From NCBI GenBank assembly GCA_013180625.2, contig SNVD02009765.1, positions 62,001 to 126,000 of the forward strand: 64,000 bases of DNA, in the 5' to 3' direction. The notes beneath the pieces were generated by a model, which searched no databases, was not told the origin of the DNA, and worked only from the letters and a program-made list of their open reading frames with translations. Origin of the DNA: Boswellia sacra (Eukaryota; Streptophyta; Magnoliopsida; Sapindales; Burseraceae). Below, in pieces: positions 46,705-59,269 of the stretch; within the stretch, counting starts at the first letter, position 1, and every line of letters starts with the position of its first letter. The translations under genes and the position numbers were made by a program.

Positions 46705-47287
46705 TCAATGGATTGCACGGCATATCAAGCCAGGTACGAAAGTAGCACAAGCAACAACATAAAACCACAGCCTGAGTTTGTCAGGCAATTCCAGGGCAAT
46801 GATAGCCAGCACCGCGAAGAAAGTTGCAGCATATTTAGTTGCTATATATGACCAATCTTGAAACAAAGGTGCTTCTTCTGAGGCCGTATACGGATAAATC
46901 ATGCCAGTAAAATGCAAGCCCCATCAAGGAACAAGTCACAAGAATATGCCAGAAGATTTTGGTATAATTTGACATTTCAGAGGCCTTGTAATTGGCTGCA
47001 TCGCTAAGGGAAAGTAGTTGACAAACTGCCACTATTAACTTTTCATATCTATCATCATAATCATGAGGTGGTCGCAGGTGCTCTCCCATAATAGAGTTTG
47101 TTCTGCCTTCGACAGGATCGCGATCATGAGGTGGCGGTTGGTTCGGTGGCATAGAGGGGGTTCCACCGGCTTCAAGATCAGTCTGGTTAGCTGAAGTTGA
47201 TTCTGAACGTGGTGGTACATGCTCTCCTGCAGAGGAGGTGATTCTAGGTTCAGAAGAGCTTTTTCCAGGTTCTGCAATATTTCCCAT
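46705..47287 (-). CDS. Three-helix membrane protein of unknown family, with a one-base frameshift
   Basis: Starts MGNIAEPGKSSSEPRITSS at 47287. The first ~90 residues are Pro/Ser-rich and polar (PPNQPPPHDRDP). A helix follows, KLIVAVCQLLSLSDAANYKA. Hydrophobic segments: one at IFWHILVTCSLMG, then after a frame change near 46918 (a run of four G) one at KYAATFFAVLAIIALEL and one at LRLWFYVVACATFVPGL, ending CRAIH at 46705. The two frames fit together if one G is removed, so this is a recent frameshift or a sequence error. I do not recognise the family. The 5' leader is that of the CC genes: exon 1 ends at 47544, intron 47380-47543, exon 2 starts at 47379 and runs into the coding sequence. Confidence 0.6.
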
Positions 47288-47379
47288 TTGGTGAGGTGTA
47301 GCTTAATTCACAGGTTATGTTCTGGTAGATTGTGTCTTCCGTACCCGTCTTAGATGCGTCAGAAAAGTAGTTGACGAAC

Positions 47380-47543
47380 CTGTTCAAATGCATGTTGAAC
47401 GAAATAATTGAAGTATATCAGTTAACAAGGCATTATGAATAAGAATAAGAGGAGGAGTAGTAGCTCTGGAACACACCACCAAACACATTAATATTTAAGA
47501 GATGAAGTAAAGGAACATTTTTTAGTTAATAATTAGGTTTTAC
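47380..47543 (-). other. Intron in the 5' UTR of the membrane-protein gene
   Basis: 164 bp with donor CTTCAG/GTAAAA and acceptor GAACAG/GTTCG, both conserved with the CC gene copies. It contains the family block AGGAACATTTTTTAGTTAAT. Confidence 0.65.
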
Positions 47544-47660
47544 CTGAAGATTTGAGAACAGTGGGAGAGGAAACGCCTGAGGAGAGTAGATTGCACAAGA
47601 GGCGAAAAGAAAGAGAGATGATGATTAAGTTGTGCGGAGAGTTGGACAAGCGAGTTAGTC
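47544..47660 (-). promoter_or_regulatory. First exon and proximal promoter shared with CC genes
   Basis: The leader contains the reverse of GGGAGAGGAAACGCCTGAGG and AGAGAGATGATG, as in copy A. No good TATA box is visible here, unlike copies A-D. Confidence 0.55.
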
Positions 47661-48632
47661 CTGCACGGCTTTTCTTCCCCAACCTTTGATTCCATTTCCA
47701 GAAATGTGCTTAATTACCATTTTGATGTCGCAAATCTTTGATTCCATTTTCCAGGTCAAGGTGTTGACATCTATAGTTTTTTTAAGCGGACAATATTTAG
47801 CAAACCTTTGATTCCATTACAAGTCCATATATTTTAGATTTTTTCAGCTGGTAAATTTTATATGTGCATATATTCATGTTGACACCTTCACTTATGAAAA
47901 GCGTAGCCACTTCGGTTGCCAAGAGAAGAATGTTGTCAAGCGTTACTAACATGTCGGTTTCGACATACCTTTAACATTTCCTTGCAAGATCCAACAAATA
48001 TAACAATATCTCCACAAATATCATTCATAATACTTTTTAATAAATTTAATTAAAAACATCTTTGAAATTTGTCAATTTTTTTTGGTTACTTTCAACTTTT
48101 TTACAAAAAATGAAAATATATTTCCATTCTTATATATATAAACTCTAATCCTAAATTAAGTTTATATAAAGCTTAATTTTCAAAACCATGGGTATTTTAG
48201 CTACTCATTTAGTTGAGGGCATTAGAATTGCTTTTAATACATTTCATGTATCTGTATTATATTCAATCCCCACTTTTAATTTTATTTCTTTTAACAACTT
48301 AACCCCAAATTTAAATAACTAAAAATGACAATTCTAAGTTTCTAGCAGTCAAATCAAATCTATGAAATCACTACAGTGGAAACGACAAACAATAATTCCA
48401 CAGATAGAGGTAGTCATTCACTTCCGTGTGCTTATATCCATGTTAATGCGGCAAGCTTTTCTTACATTTCTTAATGTGCTTGATTACCATTTTGATGTAG
48501 CAAACCTTTGATCCCATTTCCCAGGTCAAGGCTTTCTCCTTTTTTTTTTTTGTCTTTTTCATTTTTTATATAAATTTTATCAAGTTATGGAGAATGGATT
48601 TTTTTTTCTTTTTTTTTTTTTCAAGTTCTTTC
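47661..48632. other. Intergenic DNA
   Basis: No gene. Two similar blocks containing CAAACCTTTGAT..CCATTT recur at 47690-47830 and 48470-48530. Confidence 0.45.
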
Positions 48633-49765
48633 TAGGGATGACAATTTGGCCCGCCGGGTCCAGGACCCCGGTGTGGCCCGTAAAAATGGGGCGAGGCAAG
48701 ACCCGCCCCAAAAACTAGTTTGGGGTGGGTCCGAGGCGGGTGCAGGTCCGGGTCCGGGTCCAAGGGGTTACCCTGTTGACCCGTCCTGCCCCGCAAAATA
48801 TAAGAGTGTATTTATAAAATTTTAAAATTTTAGGACTGTTTAGTGATTTTTATGTTATTTTTGTTAACTTTTTATATATGTGAATTCTTTATAATTTTAC
48901 AAAGAATACAAATACTTTGATAAAAGTAACATTTTAATTAATAATTAACATCTTTTAGTATATTAACATCAATTTAATCATATTATAATGACAAAATAAA
49001 ATATTTATATTTTTTAGTAATTAAATTTGTATAATTTATATAATCTTGATATAGATTATTAAGTACTAATTAAATTATTGCAATATTAATAAGATATTTC
49101 CAAAATGTATACTTTTAATATAATCAATATATTATTTTCTAAATATGTAAATAGAAATATGATAAGAACAATCTTACAACCTTAAATATATGATTGATCG
49201 TAATTTAAATTAATTAATTGAATTATTAATGTTTTATAAATATATATAATGTTAATTAATTGGTATATGTCAATCATTTATTATTATTATTAGATTGAAA
49301 TTAAATCAACATGCTATTGAAAAATTATTTAATTGTATTATTAACTATTTGAAAATTTGTCAATTGACTAGTTTACAAGCAATAATATACTTTTAATATT
49401 ATTTCCAATAAAGTATGTAACATTATTACTAATAAAATTAAATGGTAATTAGTGGTCACTATTTTTTTAAATGATATAACTAATTTATACAATTACCATT
49501 TAGTTTGCACAATGCCAATAAAATGAAAGCTTACATAAACTTTATACAGGGGGACGAGGTTGCCAAAATATAAATATTATAGAGGTGTGATTGCAAAAAT
49601 ATAAATGTTTAGGTACAGGGCGGGGTAGGTCTAGATTTGCTCAATTTTCTTTGCCCCGTCCCACCCCTTAAAGGGGCAATGGGGTGGGGAGGGGAAAAAA
49701 AAATTGAGCGAGGCGAGGCTGGGTACCTGCCGCCCTGGACCCGCCCCGCCCCATTGCCAATCCTA
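48633..49765. mobile_element. hAT-like element with GC-rich ends, 1.13 kb
   Basis: Left end TAGGGATGACAATTTGGC and inverted right end TAGGATTGGCAATGGGGC, each continuing into GC-rich CCGGGTCCAGG-type sequence. It is flanked by the perfect 8-bp repeat GTTCTTTC (48625-48632 and 49766-49773). The interior is AT-rich and has no coding frame. Confidence 0.9.
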
Positions 49766-49854
49766 GTTCTTTCAGTTGTAAACTTTTAATGTGCGTATAT
49801 TCACTTTCGAGAAGCAGTGCATGTATTCACGTTGACATGTAGACGAAATAAGAT

Positions 49855-50020
49855 AACATTATTTTTTTGAGTTAACAATTAGTTTCACCTCAAGGTTTGA
49901 GAGAGGAAACGCCTGATAAGCAGCATATCAATGAGAGAGTGATGGAAGAGAATGAGATTTCTAGTGCTTATCGAATGGCATAACAGCTAACGGGACCCCA
50001 GTTTCCCATTTTTATATATA
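49855..50020 (-). promoter_or_regulatory. Orphan leader and promoter module, copy H
   Basis: Carries the reverse of GAGAGAGGAAACGCCTGATA and the intron block, and aligns with copy A (9140-9320), including CAGCTAACGG. The TATA position is mutated (CGATAAGC). No coding exon of the family is found on its downstream side before 48.4 kb, so it is an orphan leader. Confidence 0.5.
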
Positions 50021-51059
50021 GTTGGATCTCATTACATATTTCCTTTTTTTCTTATTTTTCTATCAAAGAATTCTTCTAATTTGATGATAACCTTTTTCTC
50101 ATTTTTTTGTGGTTCAATCTCATTACCCATTTTCACATTTTTCTATTGAAGAGTTCCCCTAATTTGGTGGGATCCACTCTCTCTCTCTCTCTCTTTAAAA
50201 AAAAAAATTCCTCTAGAACGGTGGGCTCATTTTTTCATTTTTCTATCAAAAGAGATCTTCTAGTTTGGTGGGACCTTTCTTTTTGTTTTGAGAATTTCTC
50301 TAGATTGGCGACTCATTTTCTCACCTTTATAGTTCAAACACATAATCCATTTGTTTCTCTTTCATAGACAAACCGGTTATCCTTTATAAATTTTTTAATT
50401 ATTTTACATATAAAACCAACCAGTGTTGGAGCTAGCCATCAGCCTTAGTGGGGACAAATTGAGATATTAGAAAAATTATTCACAGAAAAAAATCATATTC
50501 ATTATTAGATTTGTATATTTTTTTATATTGAAAAAATTGTACAATAAGAGCCCAACAGAAAAAACATTCATAAACTATAAAAAGTCGTAATTCGAAAGCA
50601 GTTTTATATTTATTTGTAGGGTTCAATTAATACCAATAAAAACAATTAGTAAAATATTTGATATATAGGCTCTTTGCCTAGAAAATATATATGTTTAAAG
50701 TATAAGCATTTTTATAAACATATTATAAAGAAAACCTTGATAGAAGGTTAGGTATTGTAATTTAATTTTTAACTTGAATGTTTAACAAATTAATAAAATT
50801 AATGCCGGGCCTTGTGAATTAAAAATATATTTTGATATTAATTATCCATATATTAAGATTTGATAGCTAATATAAATAATTATTGTTGAAGCCGTTAAAA
50901 TAAAAGTAGTTAAAAGATAAATTAGAAATTCAAATCATCTTAAATATAAAAAAGGTTTGTTGTGTTAAATCAATTAGGATCTCATATGGATTTTAATACA
51001 AGTGAGATAAGGGAAGAAGCGTATAAACAAATGACCGATAACAAAAACTCATACACATA
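50021..51059. other. Non-coding, with fragments of the CC gene unit
   Basis: 50010-50340 repeats the CTCATT/CTATCAAAG-type blocks seen at 9.3 kb. 50985-51015 (ATGGATTTTAATACAAGTGA) matches 22718-22737 of copy B's 3' flank. No gene. Confidence 0.5.
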
Positions 51060-51544
51060 TTAATTAATTACTTCCACTGATAGTATTTCTAATATTTCTT
51101 AGAATATTTTTTTATAAAACATGGACATCATTTGGCCTAATGCTAGATTTACATTCTGCACAAACTTTATCGTCTCTACCATGTTTAAAAATATCGAATT
51201 TAATATAATTAACAGAAAGTCTAGTAGGGGCTCAGATCTAAAAGATTGAATAAGAATAATGAGACGATTCTTGCCCTCAAGTTTATCTTCTCCGTGGATT
51301 GTTAGAGAAATTATACTTTTAAACGATGATTAAACTAAAGTAAACCTACTACTAGATTTATAGGAAACTATAATTCATTCACATGCCAACATCCAAAAAA
51401 GAAAAAAAGTTGAAAAAAAAATCCTTTACAATCCTTTATACTATAACGAAAATAATACAATAACGAAAACAAACATATAAAATCTTCTAATGCAAAATGA
51501 ATGTAAAGAATGAATAAATAAAGGATAAATAAAGTTAGTCGCAC

Positions 51545-52210
51545 CTTGAAACATTGTAATGCCATATTCATCTCCAGCCATGATCCTCGAAACCATCATC
51601 TTCATTCCTTGTTCGAATCATGCTTAGAATAGTCACTGTTGGCTATGTTTTTCTTCTGTTTGAGCAAGCATTGATGAAAAAATGAGATGGAGATTGAGTA
51701 GCCCTAACATTACAAGTGAAATGTGAATGCCTAGGGCGAGCACAAGTGACAGTCATCTCCAAATCGTCTCCAAACAGCTTTTTTTTGCCTAAATTTGACA
51801 AAAGAAAATTCAAAATCAAGAGTAATAAAATTTTCAAAGAGCAAAATTAGCTAATAAGACATCAAATTTGAAACATAAGCTTGGACAAGCCTCCATAACG
51901 TGGTATGACAACATAAATCTCAACCAATGACTTTAGAACCTTTCTATTCTTAAGTAATATTCTATCAATTTTATAAATTAGAAGTCAGAATATTAGGATA
52001 AAATGAAGAAACAAAAATAATCTTACCTTCTTGAACTGCATCTCAATTATGGTCTTAATACCTCTTCCAATCAATCCGAAAAAGTGACAAACATACCCAA
52101 GGTCATCCTTTAAGACATAAGAATGATAACAATCTTCTTCATTTTCTTCCATGTGTTAATTGGATGACATGCCTTCAGCCGCATCATACAAAAGCAGCAG
52201 AATATCGTAA
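51545..52210 (-). pseudogene. DRD1/CHR35-CLASSY-like exon pair, minus unit 1
   Basis: Exon A (about 52027-52210) encodes DAAEG, then YVLKDDLGYVCHFFGLIGRG in related units, and ends EMQFKK at a donor AAG/GTAAGA. Exon B (51545-51788) starts after ATTTAG and encodes KLFGDDLEMT...RPRHSHF, and in another frame WLEMNMALQCFK ending at AAG/GTGCG. The order W-x-E-M-x-x-AL, then LKDDxGYVCRxCGxI, then a DDL-x-x-AHPRH block resembles the segment before the helicase domain of DRD1/CHR35, an SNF2 ATPase of RNA-directed DNA methylation (CLASSY proteins are related). Frame changes inside exon B and a CxxC changed to CHFF make this non-functional. There is no helicase motif. Confidence 0.7.
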
Positions 52211-52904
52211 CTATTATTTTGAAATTTGAAAAGAGACGGATGTTGTGTGGGTATAACCTCCATATCCATGAAAAAGAATAATTGTGTGTATAAACTCCAT
52301 ATTCTTGAAAAAGAATAATTTTAGAAACAAGCATGAATCAAATTTGCTTTTGAACAACTAGGCATCAATGTTAATTTGTTTATCATCAAGCACAATTGAC
52401 AGACCATAAATTCTTCATAATTAGAAATATCACGCAGAGAACTAGAGAATTCAAAAGAATTCTTATGATTCATGTGGTTGTGAAATATCACTTGCTATAT
52501 TCTTTGGGAACCTTTTTGAAAGAATAAAATTACTCTACAACATAACATAAGACATTTAATAGTAAAATCACCAAATCATACCATAATTAAAAACCTAAAT
52601 ACAAACATTGTTTATATGAAACAAACAAAGAAGATAAAGTGATGCATCCATCAAAATCTCTTCTTATAACTAACACAACTCAATTAAAACACTATTAATA
52701 GTAACTAATAAATGATTCATAGAAACCTTATAGCTATCGTGCTAATACCCTTAATTTATTTTTTACATAAAATTTTCAGAATATGCATGCAAACTATATT
52801 TAGTATGACACGTTGCCACTTCTTTCACACTTTTGGACCCAACAACCTCATGTCTTCGAAAATGTTGAATAGGAAAAAAAAAAGACACCATCAATTTTTT
52901 ATTC

Positions 52905-52945
52905 TATATAAATATAAACCCCAGCAAGATGTCCCTCAGTTCTTT
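52905..52945 (+). promoter_or_regulatory. TATA-like element antisense to the exons, array unit
   Basis: CTATATAAATATAAACCCC on the plus strand, followed by a conserved GATGTCCCTCAGTTCTTTAA. It recurs at 54631-54680 and 56396-56445, and inverted at about 59905, 61905 and 63640. If active, it would transcribe against the exon relics. Purely sequence-based. Confidence 0.35.
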
Positions 52946-53272
52946 AACACTAAAAGGTAAAACCTTTTAAAGCTAAACTAGTCTCATTCATTATCAAGAT
53001 ATAAGGTTTCGAAAGGAGAAAGAAGAGGGAACGGGATCGATCTAGCGTGGGAGCATGCACTGGTTTCTTTGACTGATAACAATATATCACATATTAATTC
53101 ATTCACATGCCAAGATCCCAAAAAAAAAAAGAAAAAAAGATGAAAAAAGTCCTTTACAATCCTTTATACTATAATGAAAATAATGCAATAATGAAAACAA
53201 ACATATAAAATCTTCTAATGCAAAATGAATGTAAAGAATGAATACATAAATGATAAATAAAGTCAGTCGTAC

Positions 53273-53934
53273 CTTAAAACATTGTAATGCCATATTCATC
53301 TCAAGCCAAGATCCTCGAAACCATTATCTTCATTCCTTGTCCAAATAATGCTTAGAATAGTCCCCGTTGGCTATGTTTTTCTTCTGTTTGAGCAAGCATT
53401 GATGAAAAAATGAGATGGAGATTGAGTAGCCCCTAACATTGCAAATGAAATGTGAATGCCTAGGGTGAGCACAAGTGACAGTCATCTCAAAATCGTCTCC
53501 AAACAGCTTTTTTTGGCCTAAATTTGACAAAAGAAAATTCAAAATCAAGAGCAATAAAATTTTCAACAATCAAAATTAGCTAATAAGACATCAAATTTGA
53601 AACATAAGCTTGGACAAACCTCCATGACATGGTATGACAACATAAATCTCAAACTATGACTTCAGAACTTTCCATTCTTAAGTAATATTCTATCAATTTT
53701 ATACATTAGAAGTCAGAAAATTAGGATAAAATGAATAAACAAAAATAATCTTACCTTCTTGAATTGCAAATTGTGGTCTTAATACCTCTTCCAATCAATC
53801 CAAAAAAGTGAAAAATATACCCAAGGTCATCCTTTAAGACATAAGAATGATAACACTCTTCTTAATCTTCTTCCATGTGCTTATTGGATGAATTGCCTTC
53901 AGCCGCATCATACAAAAGTAGCAGAATATCGTAG
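53273..53934 (-). pseudogene. DRD1/CHR35-CLASSY-like exon pair, minus unit 2
   Basis: Exon A about 53755-53934, with a 4-bp deletion near 53768 that shifts its frame. Exon B 53273-53517, with KLFGDDFEMTVTCAHPRHSH. Splice sites match unit 1. Confidence 0.7.
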
Positions 53935-54999
53935 CTATTATTCAAAATTTGAAAAGAGACGGATGTTGTATGTGTATAACCTCCATATTCCTGAAAAAGA
54001 ATAATTGTGTGTATAACCTCCATATTCTTGAAAAAGAATAATTTTAGAAACAAGCATAAATTAAATACACTTTGAACAACTAGCCATTAACATTAATTTT
54101 GTTTATCATTAAGCACAATCAACAGACCATAAATTCTTCATAATTAGAAATATCACACAAAGAACTGGAGAATACAAAAGAATTCTTATGATTCATGCGG
54201 TTTTGAAATATCACTTGCTATATTCTTTGGGAGCCTTTTTGAAAGACTAGTATTACTCTACAACATAACATAAGACATTTAATACTAAAATCCAAATCTT
54301 ACCAATTAATTAAAAACCTAAATACGAACATTGTTTATATGAAACAAACAAAGAAGTTAAAGTGATATGTCCATCAAAATCTCTTCTTATAACTAACTCA
54401 ACTTAATTAAAACATTATTAATAGTAATTAACTAATGATTCATAGAAACCTTATAGCTATCGTGCTAATACGCTTAATTTATTTTTTACATAAAATTTTC
54501 AGAATATGGATGCAAGCTATCATTAGTATGACACGTTGCCACTTATTTTACACTTTTGGACCCAAAAATCTCATGTCTTGAAAAATTTCGAAAAGGACAA
54601 AAAAGCATAGACATTATCAATTTTTTATTCTATATATTAATATAAACCCCAGCTAGATGTCCTTCAGTTCTTTAACACTAAAAGGTAAAACCTTTTAATG
54701 CTAAACTAGTCTTATTCATTCTCAAGATATAAGATTTCGAAAGAAGAAAGAAGAGGGAACGAGATCGATCTAGCGTGGGAGCATACACTAGTTTTTTTGA
54801 CTGATAACAATATATCACATATTAATTCATTTGCATGCCATGATCCAAAAAAAAAGAAAAAAAGACAAAAAAAAGTCCTTTAAAATCCTTTATACTCTAA
54901 TAAAAATCATGCAATAATGAAAACAAACATATAAAATCTTCTAATGCAAAATGAATGTAAAGAATTGAGTAGATAAATGATAAATAAAGGCCGTCATAC

Positions 55000-55666
55000 C
55001 TTAAAACATTGTAATGCCATATTCATCTCAAGCCATGATCCTTGAAACCATCATCTTCATTCCTTATCCGAATCATGCTAAGAATAGTCACTATTGGCTA
55101 TGTTTTTCCTCTGCTTGAGCAAGTATTGATGAAAAAATGCGATGGAGATTGAGTAGCCCCTAACATTACAAGTGAAATGTGAATGCCTAGGATGAGCACA
55201 AATGTAAGTCATCTCAAAATCGTCTCCAGACAGCTTTTTTTGGCCTAAATTTGACAAAAGAAAATTCAAAATCAAGAGCAATAAAATTTTCAACGAGCAA
55301 ACTTAGCTAATAAGACATCAAATTTGAAACATAAGCTTGGACAAACCTCCATGACGTGGTATGACAACATAAATCTCAACCTATGACTTCAGAACCTTTC
55401 CATTCTTAAGTAATATTCTATCAATTTTATACATTAGAAGTCAAAAAACTAGGATGAAATGAAGAAACAAAAATAATCCTACCTTCTTGAATTGCATCTC
55501 AATTGTGGTCTTAACACCTCTTCCAATTAATCCAAAAAAGTGACAAACATACCCAAGGTCATCCTTTAAGACATAAGAATGATAACACTCTTCTTCATCT
55601 TCTCCCATGTGCTTATTAGATGAATTGCCTTCAGCCGCATCATACAAAAGTAGCAGAATATCGTAG
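55000..55666 (-). pseudogene. DRD1/CHR35-CLASSY-like exon pair, minus unit 3
   Basis: Exon A about 55483-55666, the longest open copy: YDAAEGNSSNKHMGEDEEEC, then HSYVLKDDLGYVCHFFGLIG, then EMQFKK. Exon B 55000-55244, with KLSGDDFEMTYICAHPRHSH. Splice sites conserved. Exon B is broken between the AHPRH block and EMNMAL. Confidence 0.72.
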
Positions 55667-56783
55667 CTATTATTTTGAAATTTGAAAAGAGACAGATGTT
55701 GTATGTGTATAACCTCTATATTCTTGAAAAAGAATAATTGTGTGTATAACCTCCATATTTCTTAAAAAGAATAATTTTAGAAACAAGCATAAATTAAATA
55801 CATTTTTGAACAACTAGCCATCAATATTAATTTTGCTCATCATTAAGCACAATCAACAGACCATAAATTCTTCATAATTAGAAATATCACACGGAGAACT
55901 GGAGAATAGAAAAGAATTCTTATGATTCATGTGATTTTGAAATATCACTTGCTATATTCTTTGGGAACCTTTTTGAAATATCACTTGCTATATTCTTTCG
56001 GAACCTTTTTGAAAGAGTAGTAATACTCTACAAGATAACCTAAGACATTTAATAGTAAAATCCATATCATACCAATTAATTAAAAACCTAAATACAAACA
56101 TTGTTTATATGAAACAAAGAAGTTAAAGTGATACATCCATCAAAATCTCTTCTTATAACTAACACAACTTAATTAAAACATTATTAATAGTAATTAATAA
56201 ATGATTCATAGAAACCTTATAGTTATCGTGCTAATACCCTTAATTTATTTTTTACATAAAATTTTCACAATATGTATGCAAACTATCATTAGTATGACAA
56301 GTTACCACTTGTTTCACACTTTTGGACCCAACAATCTCATGTCTTGGAAAATGTTGAAGAGGAAAAAAATGCCTAGACACTATCAATTTTTTATTTTATA
56401 TAAATATAAACCCCAGCTAGATGTCCCTCAGTTCTTTAACACAGAAAGGTAAAAGCTTTTCATGCTAAACAACTCTTATTCATTCTCGAGATATAAGATT
56501 TCTAAAGAAGAAAGAAAAGGGAATGAGATCGATCTAGTGTAGAAGCATGCACTAGTTTCCTTGATTGATAACAATATGACACATACTAATTCATTCACAT
56601 GCCAAGATGCAAAAAAGAAAAAAAAAAAGAAAAGAAAAGAAAAAAAGATGAGAAAAAAAATCCTTTAGAATCCTTTATACTATAAGGAAAATAACGCAAT
56701 AAGGAAAACAAACATATAAAATCTTCTAATGCAAAATGAATGTAAAGAATGAATACATAAATGATAAATAAAGTCAGTCGTAC

Positions 56784-57297
56784 CTTAAAACATTGTAATG
56801 CCATATTCATCTCAAGCCAAGATCCTCGAAACCATCATCTTCATTCCTTGTCTGAATTATGCTTAGAATAGTCACTGTTGGCTATGTTTTTCTTCTGCTT
56901 GAGCAAGTATTGATGAAAGAATGGGATAGAGATTGAGTAGCCCCTAACATTACAAGTGAAATGTGAATGCCTAGGGTGAGCACAAATGTTAGTAACCTCT
57001 AAATCGTCTCCAGACAGCTTTTTTTGGCCTAAATTTGACAAAAGAAAATTCAAAATGAAGAGCAATAAAATTGTCAACGAGCAAAATTAGCTAATAAAAC
57101 ATCAAATTTGAAACATAAGCTTGGACAAAACTCCATGACGTGGTATGACAACATAAATCTCAACCTATGACTTCAGAACCTTTCTATTCGTAAGTAATAT
57201 TATATCAATTTTATACATTAGAAGTCAGAAATTAGGATAAAATGGAGAAACAAAAATAATCTTACCTTCTTGAACTGCATCTCAATTGTGGTCTTAA
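56784..57297 (-). pseudogene. DRD1/CHR35-CLASSY-like exon pair, minus unit 4, truncated at the inversion point
   Basis: Exon B 56784-57028 is complete in length (KLSGDDLEVTNICAHPRHSH). Exon A survives only as its last ~30 bp (57266-57297, ending EMQFKK). The homology then stops abruptly at the start of the spacer repeat. Confidence 0.7.
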
Positions 57298-58455
57298 CTG
57301 CTTGGAGTTTGGAGAGAAGGGAAAAGAAACAGCCGTTTCTGCATGGTAAGAAGTTTGTAATATATTCAAAACATTATTTAAATTAAAATTAACATAATGA
57401 TATAATTAATTTTAAAAAATATTTGAATAAAGAACTAAAATTTTCTAATTTATTATTATATTCTACGTAAAGATCAAGTCATAAATTGAACGTGAATAAA
57501 TTTTAAAGATTTTAATTAATTGTTTATTTGATTATTTGTATCATTAAAAAATTTTGTGAAAAGGATATAATAATTAATCTTTTATATTGCATATAAATGT
57601 TATGGATGTCAAATAGGTCATGTAATTGAAATGATATTATTTTTAAAAAATTAAACATAACAAAAAATAGTATATAGTACAAATATAATACAAAACATTA
57701 TATATATTATAAATACAATACAAAACAATGACTAAAGTAGCACAGTAGGTATAAAATATAAATTTACGTTTATATTAATAATAATTTCACATCCTTATTT
57801 TAATTATATGACCTATTCAACCATTTCGATATTTTGGCCTTATGCCTCATATATTCTTGAGCCGGCCATGCTCGAACATAAGAAAAATAGAGCCAACGGA
57901 AGTAGTTGACTACCTTAACAACCTTGAAACATACGCATTTCACTTGTAATGTAACGGCCTTCTCTGTCTCCATCTTATTTTTTCATCAATGCTTGCTCGA
58001 GCAGAAGAAAAACATAGCCAATAGTGACTATTCTAAGAAGGATTCAGACCAAGAATACAGATAATGGTCTGGGGGATCTTTGACAGGAGATGAATATAAC
58101 ATTAGAATGTTCCACTGTACCACTGACTTTGTTTGTCATTTATTTATTCATTTTTTACTTCATTTTGCATTAGAAGATTTTATATGCTTGTTTTCATTGT
58201 CATATAAAGGATTACAAAGGATTGTTTGTTTGTTTTTCACCTTTCTTTCTTTTTTTAGATCTTGATATGTGAATGAATTTATTTAAATTAAATTAGAAAA
58301 TATTAAAAAATTTGGAAAACTCATCTCTATTAGAACTGGAGCATCATAGGAAAATTTGACTTAATGAGTTTAATCAAATTGAGAATATTGTTTTCTAGAC
58401 CATTTTTAATGTATTTATGGTGTAAAAATTTTTACATGCATCTAGTATGCATGCT
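57298..58455 (+). repeat. Spacer direct repeat, first copy
   Basis: About 1.15 kb, starting GCTTGGAGTTTGGAGAGAAG and repeated at 58456-59410. The first ~600 bp are AT-rich and unrelated to the 1.7-kb units. The end carries a partial exon B. Confidence 0.8.
57935..58116 (+). pseudogene. DRD1-like exon B, plus unit 5, partial
   Basis: Only the second half of exon B remains. It reads GDL-stop-QEMNITLECS before a donor-like GTACC. The stop (TGA at about 58080) replaces the Trp seen in unit 7. Confidence 0.65.
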
Positions 58456-59087
58456 TGCTTGGAGTGTGGAGAGAAGGGAAAAGAAACAGCTGTTTCTGCA
58501 TGATGAAAAGTTTGACATATATTCAACACATTATTTAAATTAAAATTAGCATAATGATATAATTAATTTTCAAAAATATCTGAATAAATAACTAAAATTT
58601 TCTAATTTATTATTATATTCTACGTAAAGATCAAGTCATAAATTGAACGCGAATAAATTTTAAAGATTTCAATTACTATTGTTTATTTAGTTATTTGTAT
58701 CATTAAAAAATTTTTGTGAAAAAGAATATAATAATTAATCTTTTATATTGCATATAAATATTATGGATGTCAAATGGGTCATGTAATTGAAATGATATTA
58801 TTTTGAAAAAATTAAACATAACAAAAAATAGATGGTACAAATATAATGCAAAACATTATATATATAGTATAAATATAATACGAAACAATGACTAAAGTAG
58901 CACGGTAATTATAAAATATAAGTTTATGTTTAGACTAATAATAATTTCACATCATTATTTTAATTATCTGACCCGTTCAACCATTTCGATATTTTAGCCT
59001 TATGCCTCATATATTCTTGAGCTGGCGAACATAAGAAAAATAGAGTCAACAGAAGTAGTTGACTACCTTAACAACCCCAAAACATAC

Positions 59088-59269
59088 ACATTTCACTAGT
59101 AATGTAACGAGCTTCTCTATCTCCATCTTATTTTTTTATCAATGCTTGCTCGAACGGCAAAAAAACATAGCCAATAATGACTATTCTAAGAAGGATTTAG
59201 ACCAAGAATAAATATGATGGTATGGGAGATCTTTGGCAGGAGATGAATATAACATTAGAATGTTCCAAC
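59088..59269 (+). pseudogene. DRD1-like exon B, plus unit 6, partial
   Basis: Homologous to unit 5, with GDLWQEMNITLECSN readable near 59225-59270. Upstream is spacer repeat copy 2 (58456-59087) instead of exon A. Confidence 0.65.

Noticed and set aside
52712..52960. Repeated ~80-residue open frames in array units (also 56201-56452 and 63629-63847)
   Set aside because: They recur only because the unit recurs; they are AT-rich, cross a TATA-like region and have no family features.
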